Of a stretch of DNA of 64,000 nt, positions 41,298-53,818 are shown piece by piece (within the stretch, counting starts at the first letter, position 1; the number at the start of each line of letters is the position of its first letter). Both the position numbers and the translations under genes were made by a program. The stretch is from Nemertoderma westbladi. Lineage: Eukaryota; Xenacoelomorpha; Nemertodermatida; Nemertodermatidae. The stretch lies in the NCBI GenBank assembly GCA_032718475.1, contig JAUCBJ010004320.1, forward strand, positions 1-64,000, in the 5' to 3' direction. Under the pieces are notes generated by a model. It saw only the letters and a program-made list of their open reading frames with translations. It did no database searches and was not told the origin of the DNA.

Positions 41298-42375
41298 CCA
41301 GCCTATGCGCGATCATTCACCAACGGTTAAGGGAGACTGGATTCGGATGCTCTGACCTTATTGCGGTGTAGACCCACTGTACTATTCGATTGATCGTTAA
41401 TATATAATCTCTGACAAATATTATTCACTTTCGGGAAATATTAACAGTTCCTTTAGGACGTGGCGCTCTAAGTATGTAAACAGAGTTATGACTTACACTA
41501 AAACACAACGGGATGGCTAATGATTTACGTATAAGGCGCATTCTTTAGGAAATGCTTTGTTATCTATCACACTCATGCACACTACCGCACACTGCTGCAC
41601 ACTGATCTGCCGACCTTCACTAATTTTAATCATATATAAGGAGAACAGCAACTGACACATGTAGGGTCTATGAAATAGCATTCAATTCACTCCAAAACCA
41701 CTATAATGTAAGTCGCAATTGCTACAGGTAACCGGTCTCTCTAACCTTCAGTATATCAAGAAGATTGGGGTTTTATGATTATTTATCGATATTCTCCAAA
41801 TATAACAACATTCCATCAACTGATAACAATTAATAACCGACAGTAAATAGCAGTAAAATAATGCCGTGAAAGGTATGTATAATATAATATGCTGAGTTAA
41901 TGCGTGACTTGATATGATTTGATTTGTTTGATAACAGTTATACATTTCTATGATCAAAGCCGTTCTAATGTTTGGCTAAAGTCTGAAACACAGAATAATT
42001 CCACAGCCGATGTTCTGGGCTCAGGAAAAAAGGTAAACAAAAACCATAATGCATTGCGCGATTTCCCGGAGGCTTCTGTGCAAATAAAATGAAAATCGCT
42101 CTGATTGGTCGAGCCGAACAAAGAACAAAGAAAGCTCTACGTGGACATATCAGCTGATAGATGACGTCATCTGAACTACACTGTATCAAGAGTATTTTGG
42201 CGTATTGCAGCATAAAATCACTAGTTATGTCCGCTAAAGTACACATACAGAAAAATGGCTTTTTATGTCCACTAAAACACCTACACAGTAAGAAAACGGC
42301 TTTTTATGTCCGCTAAAACACCTACAGAGTACTTTGCGGGAAAAATGACTAGCTAGATCCGCAAAAGCCTTTACA
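41298..42375 (-). repeat. ~1 kb LTR-like repeat, copy 2 (candidate 3' LTR of the - element)
   Basis: Reverse-complement of copy 1 over nearly its whole length and longer by ~18 bases at the inner end (CATAGGCTGG shared with copy 3). It follows the - strand accessory frame (which ends at 42454), with a purine-rich GGGAGCAG just before TGTAAAGG, a possible polypurine tract. That places it where a 3' LTR should be. Confidence 0.6.
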
Positions 42376-42453
42376 CTGCTCCCAGAAAATGGGATTTAAT
42401 TCTATAAAATATAAAAAATCACAGTTTCTAAAATATAAAAATACTCTAAACAG

Positions 42454-45400
42454 TTAGTCTTTCTTACACGGACGGCGTTTACGCAGTTTTTTGAGGCTAG
42501 CAAGAGTCCTTTTCTCTTTGGGGCGAGCCACTTTACTAGGAGGGCTGTAACTCCTGGGTGAAGGGTGCAATACAATTGCATCAGAAGGTTTCGGATTGCG
42601 ATCGGTGTATCCGCCGGTCGAGGTACCTGGTTGATCGATATCAACCTCAGTGGAGCGAGGTCTAACGGCCTTTAGAGCGCGTTTTAGGACAGCAGCTCCT
42701 ACTGGTCCCTGACGAGTCGTCTGAACGATAGCGGTAGGTGGACCGTGAGTGGTGAGAAACTTCCACGGTTTAATGGTTCTTTCCAACTCGCGTTCTCGGG
42801 CTCGATATTCATAGGGCCGTCGATGTACTTCCTGTAACTCTGGATGCGAGTTGATAAACAAATCGCCATACTCCGGGTCTTGACGGATGAAATTGATCAA
42901 GTTGTATGAATTAATATCGTTAGGATTGATGTTCCTGAGATATTTACGAACAAATTTGGTGGAAATACACTCACCAACACGCTTCATTAGTTCGTAACTC
43001 GGTGTGCGTGATTTTTGTTCAACAGACGCGAATAGATAAGGATGGAACGCATAAACTCCTTCGTAGGCGCGTCCAGGGTAATAGCGATGGCGTGACTCAC
43101 AATGTTAATCAGCATTCGCTTCCCAAGCTCGGATGTAGCGCAGGGTAATCATCTCATCTACGCTTTCCAGATCGCGGTTAAAAGGGCAATCAAAACTGGC
43201 ATGTCCTTTAAGTTGACAATGTTGACATTGAGTCATAAATTGGGGGCAGACTGCGAAAATGTGCAAGTTATTGAGTCTGCAATACGCACAATAGATCTCC
43301 ATCGCCGGTTGTTTGTGGAAATAGGAGCAGGGTACGTCTGAGTCCATGGGGGTGAGATGATCTCTCGATGCGCATAATCGGCAACGTTTTCGAGAAACAT
43401 AGTTGGAGTGCCGATAATCGTATGCGGTGAGACATTGTGGACCTTGATACCATTCTAAGACGTAGTCGTTGTCGCTGCTCCGGGGCGCTGTAGGCTGAAT
43501 CTCCTCGGATTCTAAGCATATTGGTTCGTCTTCCAATTGCATAGCTGAGGTAGGTGCGGCTGTCTCCTCAAGCGAACCGACTGTCTGAACTTCCATGATA
43601 GAATAACCCGTGGGTATTCGAGGTCTTTGTATAACAGAGGAATGTAGGTTCTGTATACAAATGTCCTTGAAAATGGCGAATCCAGCGCTGTCTAACTTCT
43701 CAGCAGCTGAGTCTCTTAGGCTGAGCTTAGTCAGAGTGCGGTCCTTGAACTGACTATCAACGTTACGGAACGGAGTCAGAAAGCGCCTGAAACATTCGAA
43801 GCGGATGAATTTATTGTGTTCATCTAGCTTGGCGAGTTTGGTTCCAAGTATTAAGGGATGGGCGCGTATAGTACGACTGCACACATCGGCTAGCCAACCG
43901 GCAAGTGCGGTGTTTTCAAAGATCGTGTATATAGCTAAGGAGGGACGAAATGGAACACTCATAAAGCTATACACGACGCCAGGTGCGGTCAATGGTCCGT
44001 CAAAGTATAATCGAGAATAATGATCTCCATATACTTGTTGATAGGGTTTCTGACCTTGAAATTCCATCCGTATTCTTGAAAGGCAAGATGTCCAATGGAG
44101 GTTCATTGTACTTTAGTAATGCCGCTGGGTGTATTGGCATACATAGTGCGGAAGAAACCTCAGCCTTCTGCCCAGGGAGCAATCAGCTGAGTATCTACGA
44201 AAGGATATGGGATATTCTCCATGTTGCTAAAGTCGTTTTGGAGATCTCCATAAACAGCTGAGCCAATTTTAAGGATTCTTTCGTTAAACAACATCTCGAG
44301 CACGGGCTGGGGTAACATCGATCCATCGATACCCATGGCCGGTTTGCGCTCGGTGTCAGTGACGTAACGCTGCGCGAGTTCGAATTGTCCATGTCGGAGT
44401 TTCTTTTGTATCTCGGTGAGGGTCTCAAAAGAATAATCAATCACGTCGGAACACGCTCGAGTAAATACGTGGGTAGAACCAGCTAGTCCTCGTATATGTA
44501 TCATGCGCGTAGTTCCCAGTTCTCCAACCGGAACGCTACCTTCGTTATCGTAAGAGACAACTCCATACATCTCTATAACGTTAAGAGTTTCATTCCACTC
44601 TTTAGTGGCGTTTTCTAGGGTCATTCCCACTGGATGCCACAAGGTGGCGCATTCGCTAGCGTTAGGTAGATCTCTATACTTCAAATATTGTGTAATATAT
44701 GTTTCTACATCTCCATATTGTTGTATTCTCTCCTCCTCGAATAACACGTCGAGATTCCAGTGGACTAATCGAGTTTTGATAAATCCATCGAGATTATACG
44801 GAGGTATTGTATCTTTCTCTATTCTGGAAACATTATAGGGTTTTCGGAATGAGTTTACTTTCACTAACTGATCCAGATGTTTCTGCAGTTGTTCGAGTTC
44901 GACAAGATCAAGAGGATTTATTAGTGGTAGAAACCTTAGACTATGTGTAGGATCTTCTGGTTTTACCATGTAATATTGAGTTAGATTGACATAATAAGGG
45001 TGATCTTTAATCCCATAAAACGAGTTCGGTAAAGGTCTAGCGCGTATGTTGACCTCGTGTACCATACGACGGACAAGATCCGCTCTATTGTCCGGAGGTT
45101 CAACGAGTATACCGTCGACACGAGCGGCCTCGATTGGCGGACGTTGCAACATAGGAGCGTCAGCGATAAGATCCCGAGATCTTAGGTTGATATCAACCGG
45201 TTGAGGTTGTGCCGTGGCGAAAAGTTTGTCTCCGAAATGGGGAACCATTGAAGGATGAATTATGGTTTTAGAATAGAGATCCGTCATAAGGATTTGAGCT
45301 TCTGTCTGGGCTAAAGCTGCTTCTTCTCTCTCATCCATTTCTATGTGTTTCTCCTCGAGCTGATTTTCCTCCGCTTGTTGTTGTAAACGCTCGTCTAGGA

Positions 45401-46689
45401 ACTCATGCAGAGAATAGGTTCGTCCACGTTCGATGTCTTCCTCGAGGTTCTGCATTTCTCGATCGAACTGGGGTAAAGCTAATTCTTTCACCGCATGGAC
45501 TTGTTGCTGCAATTTGCGTTTCTCTAAACAATCGTAAGTTCCTTTTCCGATCTTCTGCCGAATAGCGTCTAACGCGTTTCGTACAACGCTCTCCTCGACT
45601 TCGGTGACGGGTTGTATCGGGACGATTGTACGGGTTGAACGGCGATATTAGATGCCCGCGTCCCAATCCGGCTAGGTAGGAAGGGCGGATATCTAGCGAG
45701 CCCACTACCGGAGTGCCACCTATTAACTGTTCGGGTAACACAAGATCTTTAAATAGTGAGTACAGTTCAGGGGGATCCGTTATACTATTAGGATCAAGCG
45801 TTTGAGGTCTCACTAAGGAATGAGGAGGTCTGACCGAGTATTCTGGAACTCTGATCATGGGTTTATTTAAGGATCGTTTGAATCGAGCGAGCGTAGGTGA
45901 TACGTCGAACAGGTTTCGCTCGAAACTTCCATAAGTATATCGTGTAAAACTGTGTTTAGCGCAACGTCTCCGCGGATGTTTATGTCTTTCCGTTTGCTGA
46001 TTGGGTCTAGGGCATTCATCGCAGTAATACCAAAGACGCACGTCCTGCAGGGGAAATGCGGGTGATCCTTCTCCAGTTTTACAATATTCCTCCATCTGTT
46101 CGAAGCTATCTGGGACGACAGGTAGCGGTCGATCGGCGGTAAGATACATCATAGTGAAATAGAGCCGTTTGAGTTCTATCATAGGGTCATGATGTATACC
46201 TTGAGGATATCGTGTTTCTAGATTTTGTTGACTGGCAATATTGAGATATGTTTCTCTCAAGAATTCCAGATAATCGTTGAAGTCGCTGCGTTTATCCGGC
46301 TCTTCAACGTCTTCTCTTTCGAGTTGGTTCCGAATAGAATTCTCGTGTTCTATTCTCGGTTTATCGTTCCGACTCCGCTGGGTATGATATTTAAATAAAA
46401 CCATTTCCCTTTCGGTGTCTATATCGTCCATATCGTGTAAATCGATAGGATGGCCAGTAGTTAAGAAGTCCATATACGTACCATTACGATGCGTATAGCA
46501 AGCAGTGAATTTTCTATAGTCCAATTCACGCGTAAGTTGCTCCTGGGACATCGGCGGTTCGATATAACGACCATCGTCCTCCGTAGTAGTTGGACTAGCG
46601 TCGCCGTGTATTAAGCTATCAACAAACGCTTGTAAAGGTAGAGTATATCGCTCCCTGATACCAAGATCATCTTCTATCATCTCAGTCAT
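42454..46689 (-). pseudogene. Second BEL accessory frame, damaged homologue on minus strand
   Basis: Four open segments read in order (46689-45403, 45512-44160, 44106-43105, 42987-42454) align along their length with the 35234-38635 product. Shared landmarks: YL...PLP.V.D.F; a CDEC...RCAKH zinc-type site; an Exo I-like DNEG (44541-44549, here with the Asp) followed by IHI and THVF; MLP..V.E; KIGSAVYGDL with the Exo II Asp near 44246; PFVDTQL; SL..Y...ENT (Exo III-like); LTPF; and knuckles (CQHCQLKGHASFDC canonical, two others degenerate). The N-terminus is ~190 residues longer than in the plus copy. Breaks: a frame change near 45640, TGA at ~44160, a frame change near 44110, TAA at 43105-43107. 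The C-terminal tail is basic (KKLRKRRPCKKD). Overall similarity is low, so the two elements are old relatives. Confidence 0.7.
43601..43619. repeat. Palindrome in the minus accessory frame
   Basis: GAATAACCCGTGGGTATTC: arms GAATA/TATTC and CCC/GGG. It lies between exonuclease-like and knuckle regions, the same relative place as module P4 in the plus element. Confidence 0.5.
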
Positions 46690-48058
46690 AGCTGCTATAT
46701 GAGTTTATCAATATTATAATGAGTTTATAATTAGGCTAGCGGGCATCGCTGCCTACCCCTCTCGGCCCCCGGACAGTGCAAGATCCTCAGCGCCGATGTA
46801 CCGTTGTCGCTGTGTTTTTCGCCAACATAGTAGCTACACAACGAAAACGATAACTGGCACAAGTCACTCCACTGTCCATCCCAAAGGCTTAGATTTACTT
46901 CAGGTTCTTACTGCAGAGTTAGGGCTACTGTCACAATTGCGACTCGCTACTGTAAACACACTTTAGTAGAAACATTCACCTATAAACGCACAAATTCCAC
47001 ACAACTGTCACAAATTGTACACATTCGGGCCATTTGTCCGTTAGTCAAGTGCCTTCCAGAATGCCACATTATTATTATGTATCCTTGGATACTAGCAGTG
47101 TGCTATTTATTCCTTATGCTATTCAATGGGGCAAGCTTTCTATTGTTCTTTTAACTCGCATCTAATTCTAGCATGGTTGTTGCTATGGTGACATTATGAA
47201 AAGCTAGCGGTAGAATTAGGGTAATTCCCATGCATACAGATCTGGGATGCTATTTAATAGTAATTCTTTAATTGTCAATATCCCCTTTATACATGATTTT
47301 ATAAATTTTATCGGCTATTGACTATATATTGGAGATTCTCGCACACTAATACACTTAATAGAATTTAATGGAATTTTGGGAATGTTATAAATTGTATAAA
47401 AATGACAATTTATCAAATTCATTAAAAGAGATGAATTTAAATTTATTCCAGTAAATTTTATTATTTAATGTTGGAATAAGCACAATTTTATTCCAGAGCA
47501 TGTCTGGGGACTGGGATCCTGGATTCTAGGAAATTTGTCCTTTTAAGAGTATCGGTAAGTGCTACGATATCTTAATCGACTAGAATTTTAAAGGATCTAA
47601 AATTTAACAGATTTTAATTTATAGATTTTCTAGAGTTACCTTGTAAGTATTTACTCTATTGTATTTGTTGGACAGATTTTATAAATATTAATAGTTAATA
47701 TTTAAGATGGGCACCGGTTTATTCCAGAACTTGTCTGGGGACGTTAACCACTGATTCTAGAATTTTGTCTTTCAAGTATATCGGTGGGTGCCACGATATC
47801 TTAATCGACTAGAATTACAGATGGTTAAAGGGTTTAACAGATATATTTTGCGTTTTACGCTGCTGTTAAAGGGACATCACGCTACTATATGTATTATTTA
47901 ATATGCGGTATGAGAGCAATATTGCAAGAAGCAATGTCAGTGAGAAGAGGCAAGTCGTTTCCAAGGTCTACCCAGAGCTTGGTTTAGCTGAGACACGAGG
48001 ATCTGAACTTTGCATTCCTAATACTCTACTTACCAATAATACTTGAGTATAGTAGGAG
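46690..48058. other. Non-coding region with a ~115-bp duplicated segment
   Basis: Two imperfect copies at ~47497-47600 and ~47720-47815 share GTCTGGGGAC, GATTCTAG, and CACGATATCTTAATCGACTA-like stretches. No gene seen. It lies between the RT-deleted gag-pol and the accessory frame of the minus BEL element. Confidence 0.5.
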
Positions 48059-48059
48059 C

Positions 48060-48580
48060 TTTATTGTGGGGCGAGCCACGAAGTTGGCGGAGCCTTAGCG
48101 AATTGACACTGTTAGGGGGTGGGTCAATTTATGCAAATAGTTGTCGTCGTCGTCGTCGTCGTCGTTGTCGTCGTCGTCGTTGTCGTCGTCGTCGTTGTCG
48201 TCGTCGTTACGATTTTGACATGCTAATAACTTTGTCGGATTTAAAGCTGCCAAGTTGAAAATTTGTAGGTATCAATATGAGCAAAAGTTGAGATTTTTGA
48301 GAGACTTTCAGACACCATCAGTGCAATGGTCTCCCGCTAGAGGGCCACATGTCTAAACATTAAATGCCCTCCCATTTCTTTGCTTTTAATCCGTTTAAGC
48401 TGAAACTTGGCAGATATGTATTAGACCATTAGCTGTGACTTTCAAGGGAGGCGAATCCATCTGCAGTTCTCCAGTCTGCCGCTAGAGGGCCAACGTGACT
48501 ATTTGCATAAATTGACCTACCCCCTAACAGTGTCAATTCGCTAAGGCTCTGCCAACTTCGTGCTGCGCGAAGTCCCCACT
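48060..48580. mobile_element. MITE with ~67-bp inverted repeats and a GTC/GTT microsatellite
   Basis: 48077-48143 is reverse-complemented at 48499-48565 (core GAATTGACACTGTTAGGGGG). Inside is a trinucleotide run of GTC with scattered GTT at 48141-48207. The interior (48300-48440) is similar to the reverse complement of ~63180-63300, so a related copy exists within the hAT insertion. Confidence 0.7.
48141..48207 (+). repeat. (GTC)n/(GTT) microsatellite
   Basis: About 22 trinucleotides, mostly GTC interrupted by GTT at regular intervals. Confidence 0.9.
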
Positions 48581-48882
48581 TCGTGTACTTTAATAAGTAC
48601 GGATATTTCATCTTACTGTAGTCACGTATTTATAATGTAATACTGTAAGGAAAGAGAAAAATAATTATTTCTCGCCGTCGCACTAAATATATATAATATA
48701 AGTAATTAAGTAATAAGACTAATATATATTGCACTAATCTACTAGATAATCGCTAAAACAACATTCTACTAAATAAAATTAAAGAAAACGATTATAATAA
48801 GAGTACATAATAATACATACATAAATATAAAAATAATAAAAATATATGAAATAATATAGTCACACACCCACTCCAGACGCTG

Positions 48883-51800
48883 TTATGTTGGGGAGTCCCT
48901 AGATGTTTGTTGGATTAGGGAGGTGGTCGTGGGAAGAGTATCTTGCCTTCCATAGTTTCCGGACAGTTCTCGGTCTCTTTCCAGTAAACATAATCGACCA
49001 ACTGAGCGATTGAGTTGTTGTGTGTCGAATACAATTCCAGGTTTCCTCTTCGTCCTGGAATAGTGACGATAGAAATATCGCTTCAAATACACGACGGCCT
49101 TACAAAGCCGATTCCAGGAGCTATAGTGGTCCATCGCTCCCGGCAGGAGAGGTGAGAGTCCCTGCGAGACGTCTGGTGTTCCAGATCTCCAGTCTCTCTC
49201 TCTGATCTCCACAACAGATCTGTTCACGGTGGGGCAGTTTAGATCCACAGCGTCGTCCCTGGCAATGTGTAGTACAGACAGATCTATCACGGGTTTAAAT
49301 AACCTTGATTTACTCATCCGGGTTTTAGGTTTGACTTTCTCCGCTCCCTTGGCTTGTCTAATCTCAGCCGTGGTAAGATGGGGAGGCCATTCATCTTCTT
49401 TACTTAGGAAGTCGGGTCCACCTAACCAGTCTGGAGTATCTGTCAGTTCTTGAGGAGTTGCTCCTCTGGAAGCGATGTCGGCTGGATTAATCGTCCCAAG
49501 GCAATGTCTCCATTGATCTACATTAGAGTTAATATCGTCATTATCTGAGGAGTATGGTGTTCCCTCAGTTGTGGTTGTCTCTCCCTCACTGATGTCTTCT
49601 TCCCATTCACTCACTTGATGGACCTGATCTTTGGGTAGCCTTTCCATGAGTGTCCTACGGGAAGGTCCAGTGAAGTACCAACCTACTCTTGTTCTTCCCG
49701 CATAGGTTTGCAATGGTTGCGGTCGAGCAGGCCGTTTCTCTAATGTCTCAAGCGCCTCATGCGCATTTTGGCCGATGAGTATCTGTACCCCTGGGTAGTC
49801 GGTGTGGAATCTAGGTATCTCATGCTGCTGGGTGAAATCGTCTTCATCCCAGTTATAAGGTTCCACTTGGCTGGTAGAGAAGTTCTTTATCGCCACCATT
49901 TTTACTGACCTTATACTGTGTTCTCCTAGTTCATCCTGGGGGGTGGACAACGCGCCTACATAGTAGTCTGTAGCTACTGTAGATTTCCAAACCTGCATAA
50001 TTCCTGAAAGGTTCAACTTAGTTCGGAACTTGGGTTGTCCAGCAAAGATGTCTTCGGCTAGTTCTTTGTCGATGAATGTTCCTGTGCTGCCGGAGTCAAG
50101 GAGGGCATTCACTATATAGCTCTTTTTTAACCCGTGGACTCTCAACTGCACTACGGGAAATTCCCGAATTCCTACGTTGGAAGTTGGTGCTTTCCAAGAT
50201 GGTTGTCGGTCAGGAATAGTTAGGGGGAGCTCACTATCAGTTTCAGTCTCATACGTAAGTGCTCGATACACTGCGGTGTTTATTAGATAACAGGATTCGT
50301 TTTCATCGGAGAATTCGTTCGTGTAGAATCCTTCCATCTCAGAACTTTGGTCAGTGTCGTTCACGTCACTGAATTGGACATGTAGTTCGGACTCACTTAC
50401 CTGACTCGTGCGGGTTCTTTCAAATTCTGTGTGCAGCAAGATATGATGTTTCGCGCCGCACTTAGCACACCTAGCATCTGAGTAACAGGTCCGCCGTTGG
50501 TGTCCTCGTCTGAGACAATTATAACACAACCGCTTATCCCACATGACATCACGTCTATCCTTTAGGGATTTCTTTAAGAATTCATCACACCCACTCAAGC
50601 GATGGGGCCCGTCACACAATACACATTTGGGCTTGATGTTACTTACCTTACCTTGTGCGGTGTTGTGCACACTTGTTCTCTCCTCGGGCTTTCTTCCATG
50701 AATTCTCTTAGGAGACGTGGGAGGAGTTTTTGTTGTCTGTTCTCTCCTGTCACTGGTTCGAGACTTAAATTTACTTACGTCTTTAGGTGCGTTGTTGACA
50801 TAGTAAGATCTTTCGGTGTCTTTCCCGCTGTTCTCCTCGTGGGGGGTTTGGCTTTTGCCGTCGTCGGTATAACACACTGGTGTTACCTTTCGCCTAGAAA
50901 CGGAATTTTCACTTACCTCACTTTCAGGAGTCTTCTCTCTAGACTGTTTTAGGAGTTGTAATCTTACCTCTAGGTTTAAGAATGACAGAAGGTCCGTCAT
51001 GGTTGGATCTCTATGTTGTTGGTCCATCAAATAGAGAACCTTTTTGTCCCAGCGAGTACCTACTTCACTCTTTGGCAAAGCTGATGCTAAGGCTCCTACA
51101 ACCATAGAATTCTGGTATTCATGAGACTTACCTAACCAGTCTAGTTGTCTACAGATCTCCTGAATCTCATCGGAAAACTCTATAATCCCGCTGCTAAGGA
51201 ACTTTCAGGGTGCTACCAATTTTGCATACAAATACCTAGCTATGTTATTCCTATTACCATACCTGATGTTTAGTGTATCACAAACTTGTCTTAATCCTTC
51301 TGGATGTCCAATAAACTTTAACGCCATTAACTTGGGAGGTCCTTCCAAACACTCGATGAGGAATCTAAGTTTCTCTCCGTTAGATAGCACAGAGTTCTGT
51401 ATGTTATCTTTATAATATTCATTAAAAGGTAACCATTTCATCTCATCTCCGTTGAACTTGACGATCTCTCCCACCTTTACATCTTGACGAGCTTCGGTTC
51501 TAGCCATTCGGCGCGTAAAACTTTCTTGGGCCATCGTATTATTTAATATCGAGTTATCGCTCCTCCTTATCGGTATATAAATTTCTCAGATTATTATCAG
51601 GTCTATATGAAATACCATTATCAACAGGTTTATCGTTACCCTTAATAGGGTACACTATAGGAGTTTCTACTTCACTAGCAGTATAGATGCGTGTAGGCTC
51701 CACACCTTGCGCATGAAATACTTCAGACCTAACAGGTTGACACATTGTTACAGGGGGTGGTGGTATACCCTTTTGTATATTTACTAATTTATCGCGTTCT

Positions 51801-53818
51801 AACTGCTGCACTTCTTGCAACTCTAACCTACTTTCCCTTACTGTTCCCTTGAATTGTTGAACAGTCTCCTGCATTTGCCCGAGCAGGAGATCCATCCCCC
51901 GCCATCCCTCATCCACCCACTCGACCACCGAAGCAGGAGCCGCCAACATAGTAGCGGGTAGACGAGGGACAACGGGCGACAAATCATTGATATTTCGCTC
52001 GGAGTCCAGGACAGGAGCTGTCTCAGGGGCGGTTCTGTTGGGTACAGGTAGTTTAGTGCTGTGCAAAGGGAATTTAGAGGTAGGTTCTGGGAGTACAGGT
52101 GTCTCTATCACCGAAGGGGTGTCTTCGAGAACAGTCCTAATTATTTCAGGCTCATCTACTATAGTAGGGAGTCTTTCTACTCTAATAATTTGGTCTGTGG
52201 GTTCTGTACTACCTAAGTCTGTGCTAGCTAGTTGCCTTCTCACAGCTGGGGGCAAATCAGGCAATTTCTGACGGTGGGGCATTCTTCTACGCCTGCTGAG
52301 ACGAGATCTATTTCCTCCGCCTTCAGGATCTGTTGTATCGCCTTCATCCGATGATGTAAAGCCCTGTCGCTTGGGGGTGGATCGACTTATCAGCTGCATT
52401 TGACTAGCTGTTATCTGTTTATTGAAGTTGTTTTGCTTCTCTTGAAGATTTTCCAACTCTAGTTGGGTTGTCTCTTCAGATGCCCTCCGTTCTGCATCTG
52501 CCACTGCCGCTGCCGCTTTTCTTTCCGCTTCTACTGCTGCAGCTGCCGCTTTTGCCTCTGCCGCTGCCGCTTTTCTTTCCGCTTCTGCTTCTGCCGCTGC
52601 CGCCTTTCTTTCAACTTCTGCAGCTGCCGCTGCTGCTGCCTTTCTGTCTTCTATTCGTTTTTTCTTTAATTGTTCTTCCTGTTCCCTAACGATGCGGATT
52701 CTTTCATCAAATTTAGCTCGATCCACTTCTAACCTTTCTGCATCTATTGCGTCCAACACAAACTTGGCTCCTTCACTATTAGGACGAAGTCCAGCCAGCC
52801 GTCTCCTCAACTCTTTGTCTCCTACAAATCATTGATAGTCCGACAGGTAGATGTCAATAGCGTCCTTCTTCTGAGGTTTCTCTAATGTAACCTCGCTTTC
52901 CACCTGAGAAAAGGCAGCATCTTTTGATTCTCCATGGGTGGAGCGCTCAGCCAGCTGAAATTTCCACTGCGCCGTTCCTTGAACCTTGAGACTCACCCGC
53001 TGGAACCAAGTCTTTATGGCAACTTGCAACGACGTGTCTTGTCTTCTTTTCGAAGCTTCCTCAAAGGCCGATAGGATTAGTCTGATTCTTAGAATTCTTT
53101 CTCGAACTTGATAAAGCAGCTCTCCCTGCTCTTGAGGTCCTTGGGGTTGTTGAAACAGTTGTTCCTCTAATCGCTCCAAAGAGCTGAAGAATCCCTGTAC
53201 GTATCCTGCTGCTGACCTCTTCCACACAGCTGGATCACTAGTGTCTTTTGTCACTCCCATCCTGTGTATGTCTTCCCAGGCAGCTTCCGATAAGTCAAAC
53301 GGGAGTCTGGGTCCGGGGAAGTTCCATTGCGACTCGACAATAGACTTCAGTTCCTCCCTTGTGTATCCCGCATAACTGTCCTTGGTCGATCGCTTACTTC
53401 TCGCCCAATCAATTTGGTGTTCCTCCACCGCAATCAATACCCTAGTGAGTACGGCTGCAGGAAGAATGAGAAGGGGATCCGAATAAACCACATCTGCCAT
53501 CTTTGCTCCGCGCTCGGGTGTCAGCTCTACAGTATCCGAACTACTGGAGCTATCGGGCCGCTGAGAAATAAGTTCTCAAATAGGGTGTTGCTGCTGTTTG
53601 ACAGCTGCTTCTTGATCCCGCTTGACTTGAGCCCGAGTGCCTATGATAGACCTACGGTGTTGGACTAGCCTAGGGTCTGATACTACTACAGGAGGGATGA
53701 TCTTTCTTACAGTAGGAGGTGAGTTGAACTTCGGTCTCAAACGTTCAGCACTCCTATCTGGGTCACAGATGGTTGTATCTAGGAGACTGTCTGACAGGTT
53801 TTGCTTTGTGTCAGACAT
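48883..53818 (-). pseudogene. Second-family BEL/Pao gag-pol, RT deleted in frame
   Basis: On the minus strand gag begins MSDTKQN at 53818, continues past TGA stops at ~53576 and 52829, has an Ala/Glu/Lys coiled coil (~52460-52670), a ~13-bp frame-breaking insertion near 51550, then the gag core (MAQESFTRRMARTEAR ...), another TGA at ~51205, and the frame 51105-48883. The last holds CCHC knuckles (CYNCLRRGHQRRTC), and a protease with LLDSGSTGTF near 50100. At ~49520 the protein jumps directly from a post-protease acidic linker into the RNase H-distal sequence (QWRHCLGTINPADIASRG), so RT and most of RNase H are missing without loss of frame. It ends in the pre-integrase linker; integrase is absent. 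Non-autonomous remnant. Confidence 0.8.

Noticed and set aside
24474-42375. A giant DNA transposon with ~1 kb terminal inverted repeats
   Set aside because: The inverted ~1 kb copies are oriented as LTRs of two opposing BEL elements, a third copy lies at 55.9 kb, and no DNA transposase or target duplication is seen.
52463-52689. Cys/Leu-rich ORFs on the strand opposite the gag coiled coil (also 61092-61451)
   Set aside because: Shadows of the Ala/Glu/Lys repeat read in antisense.
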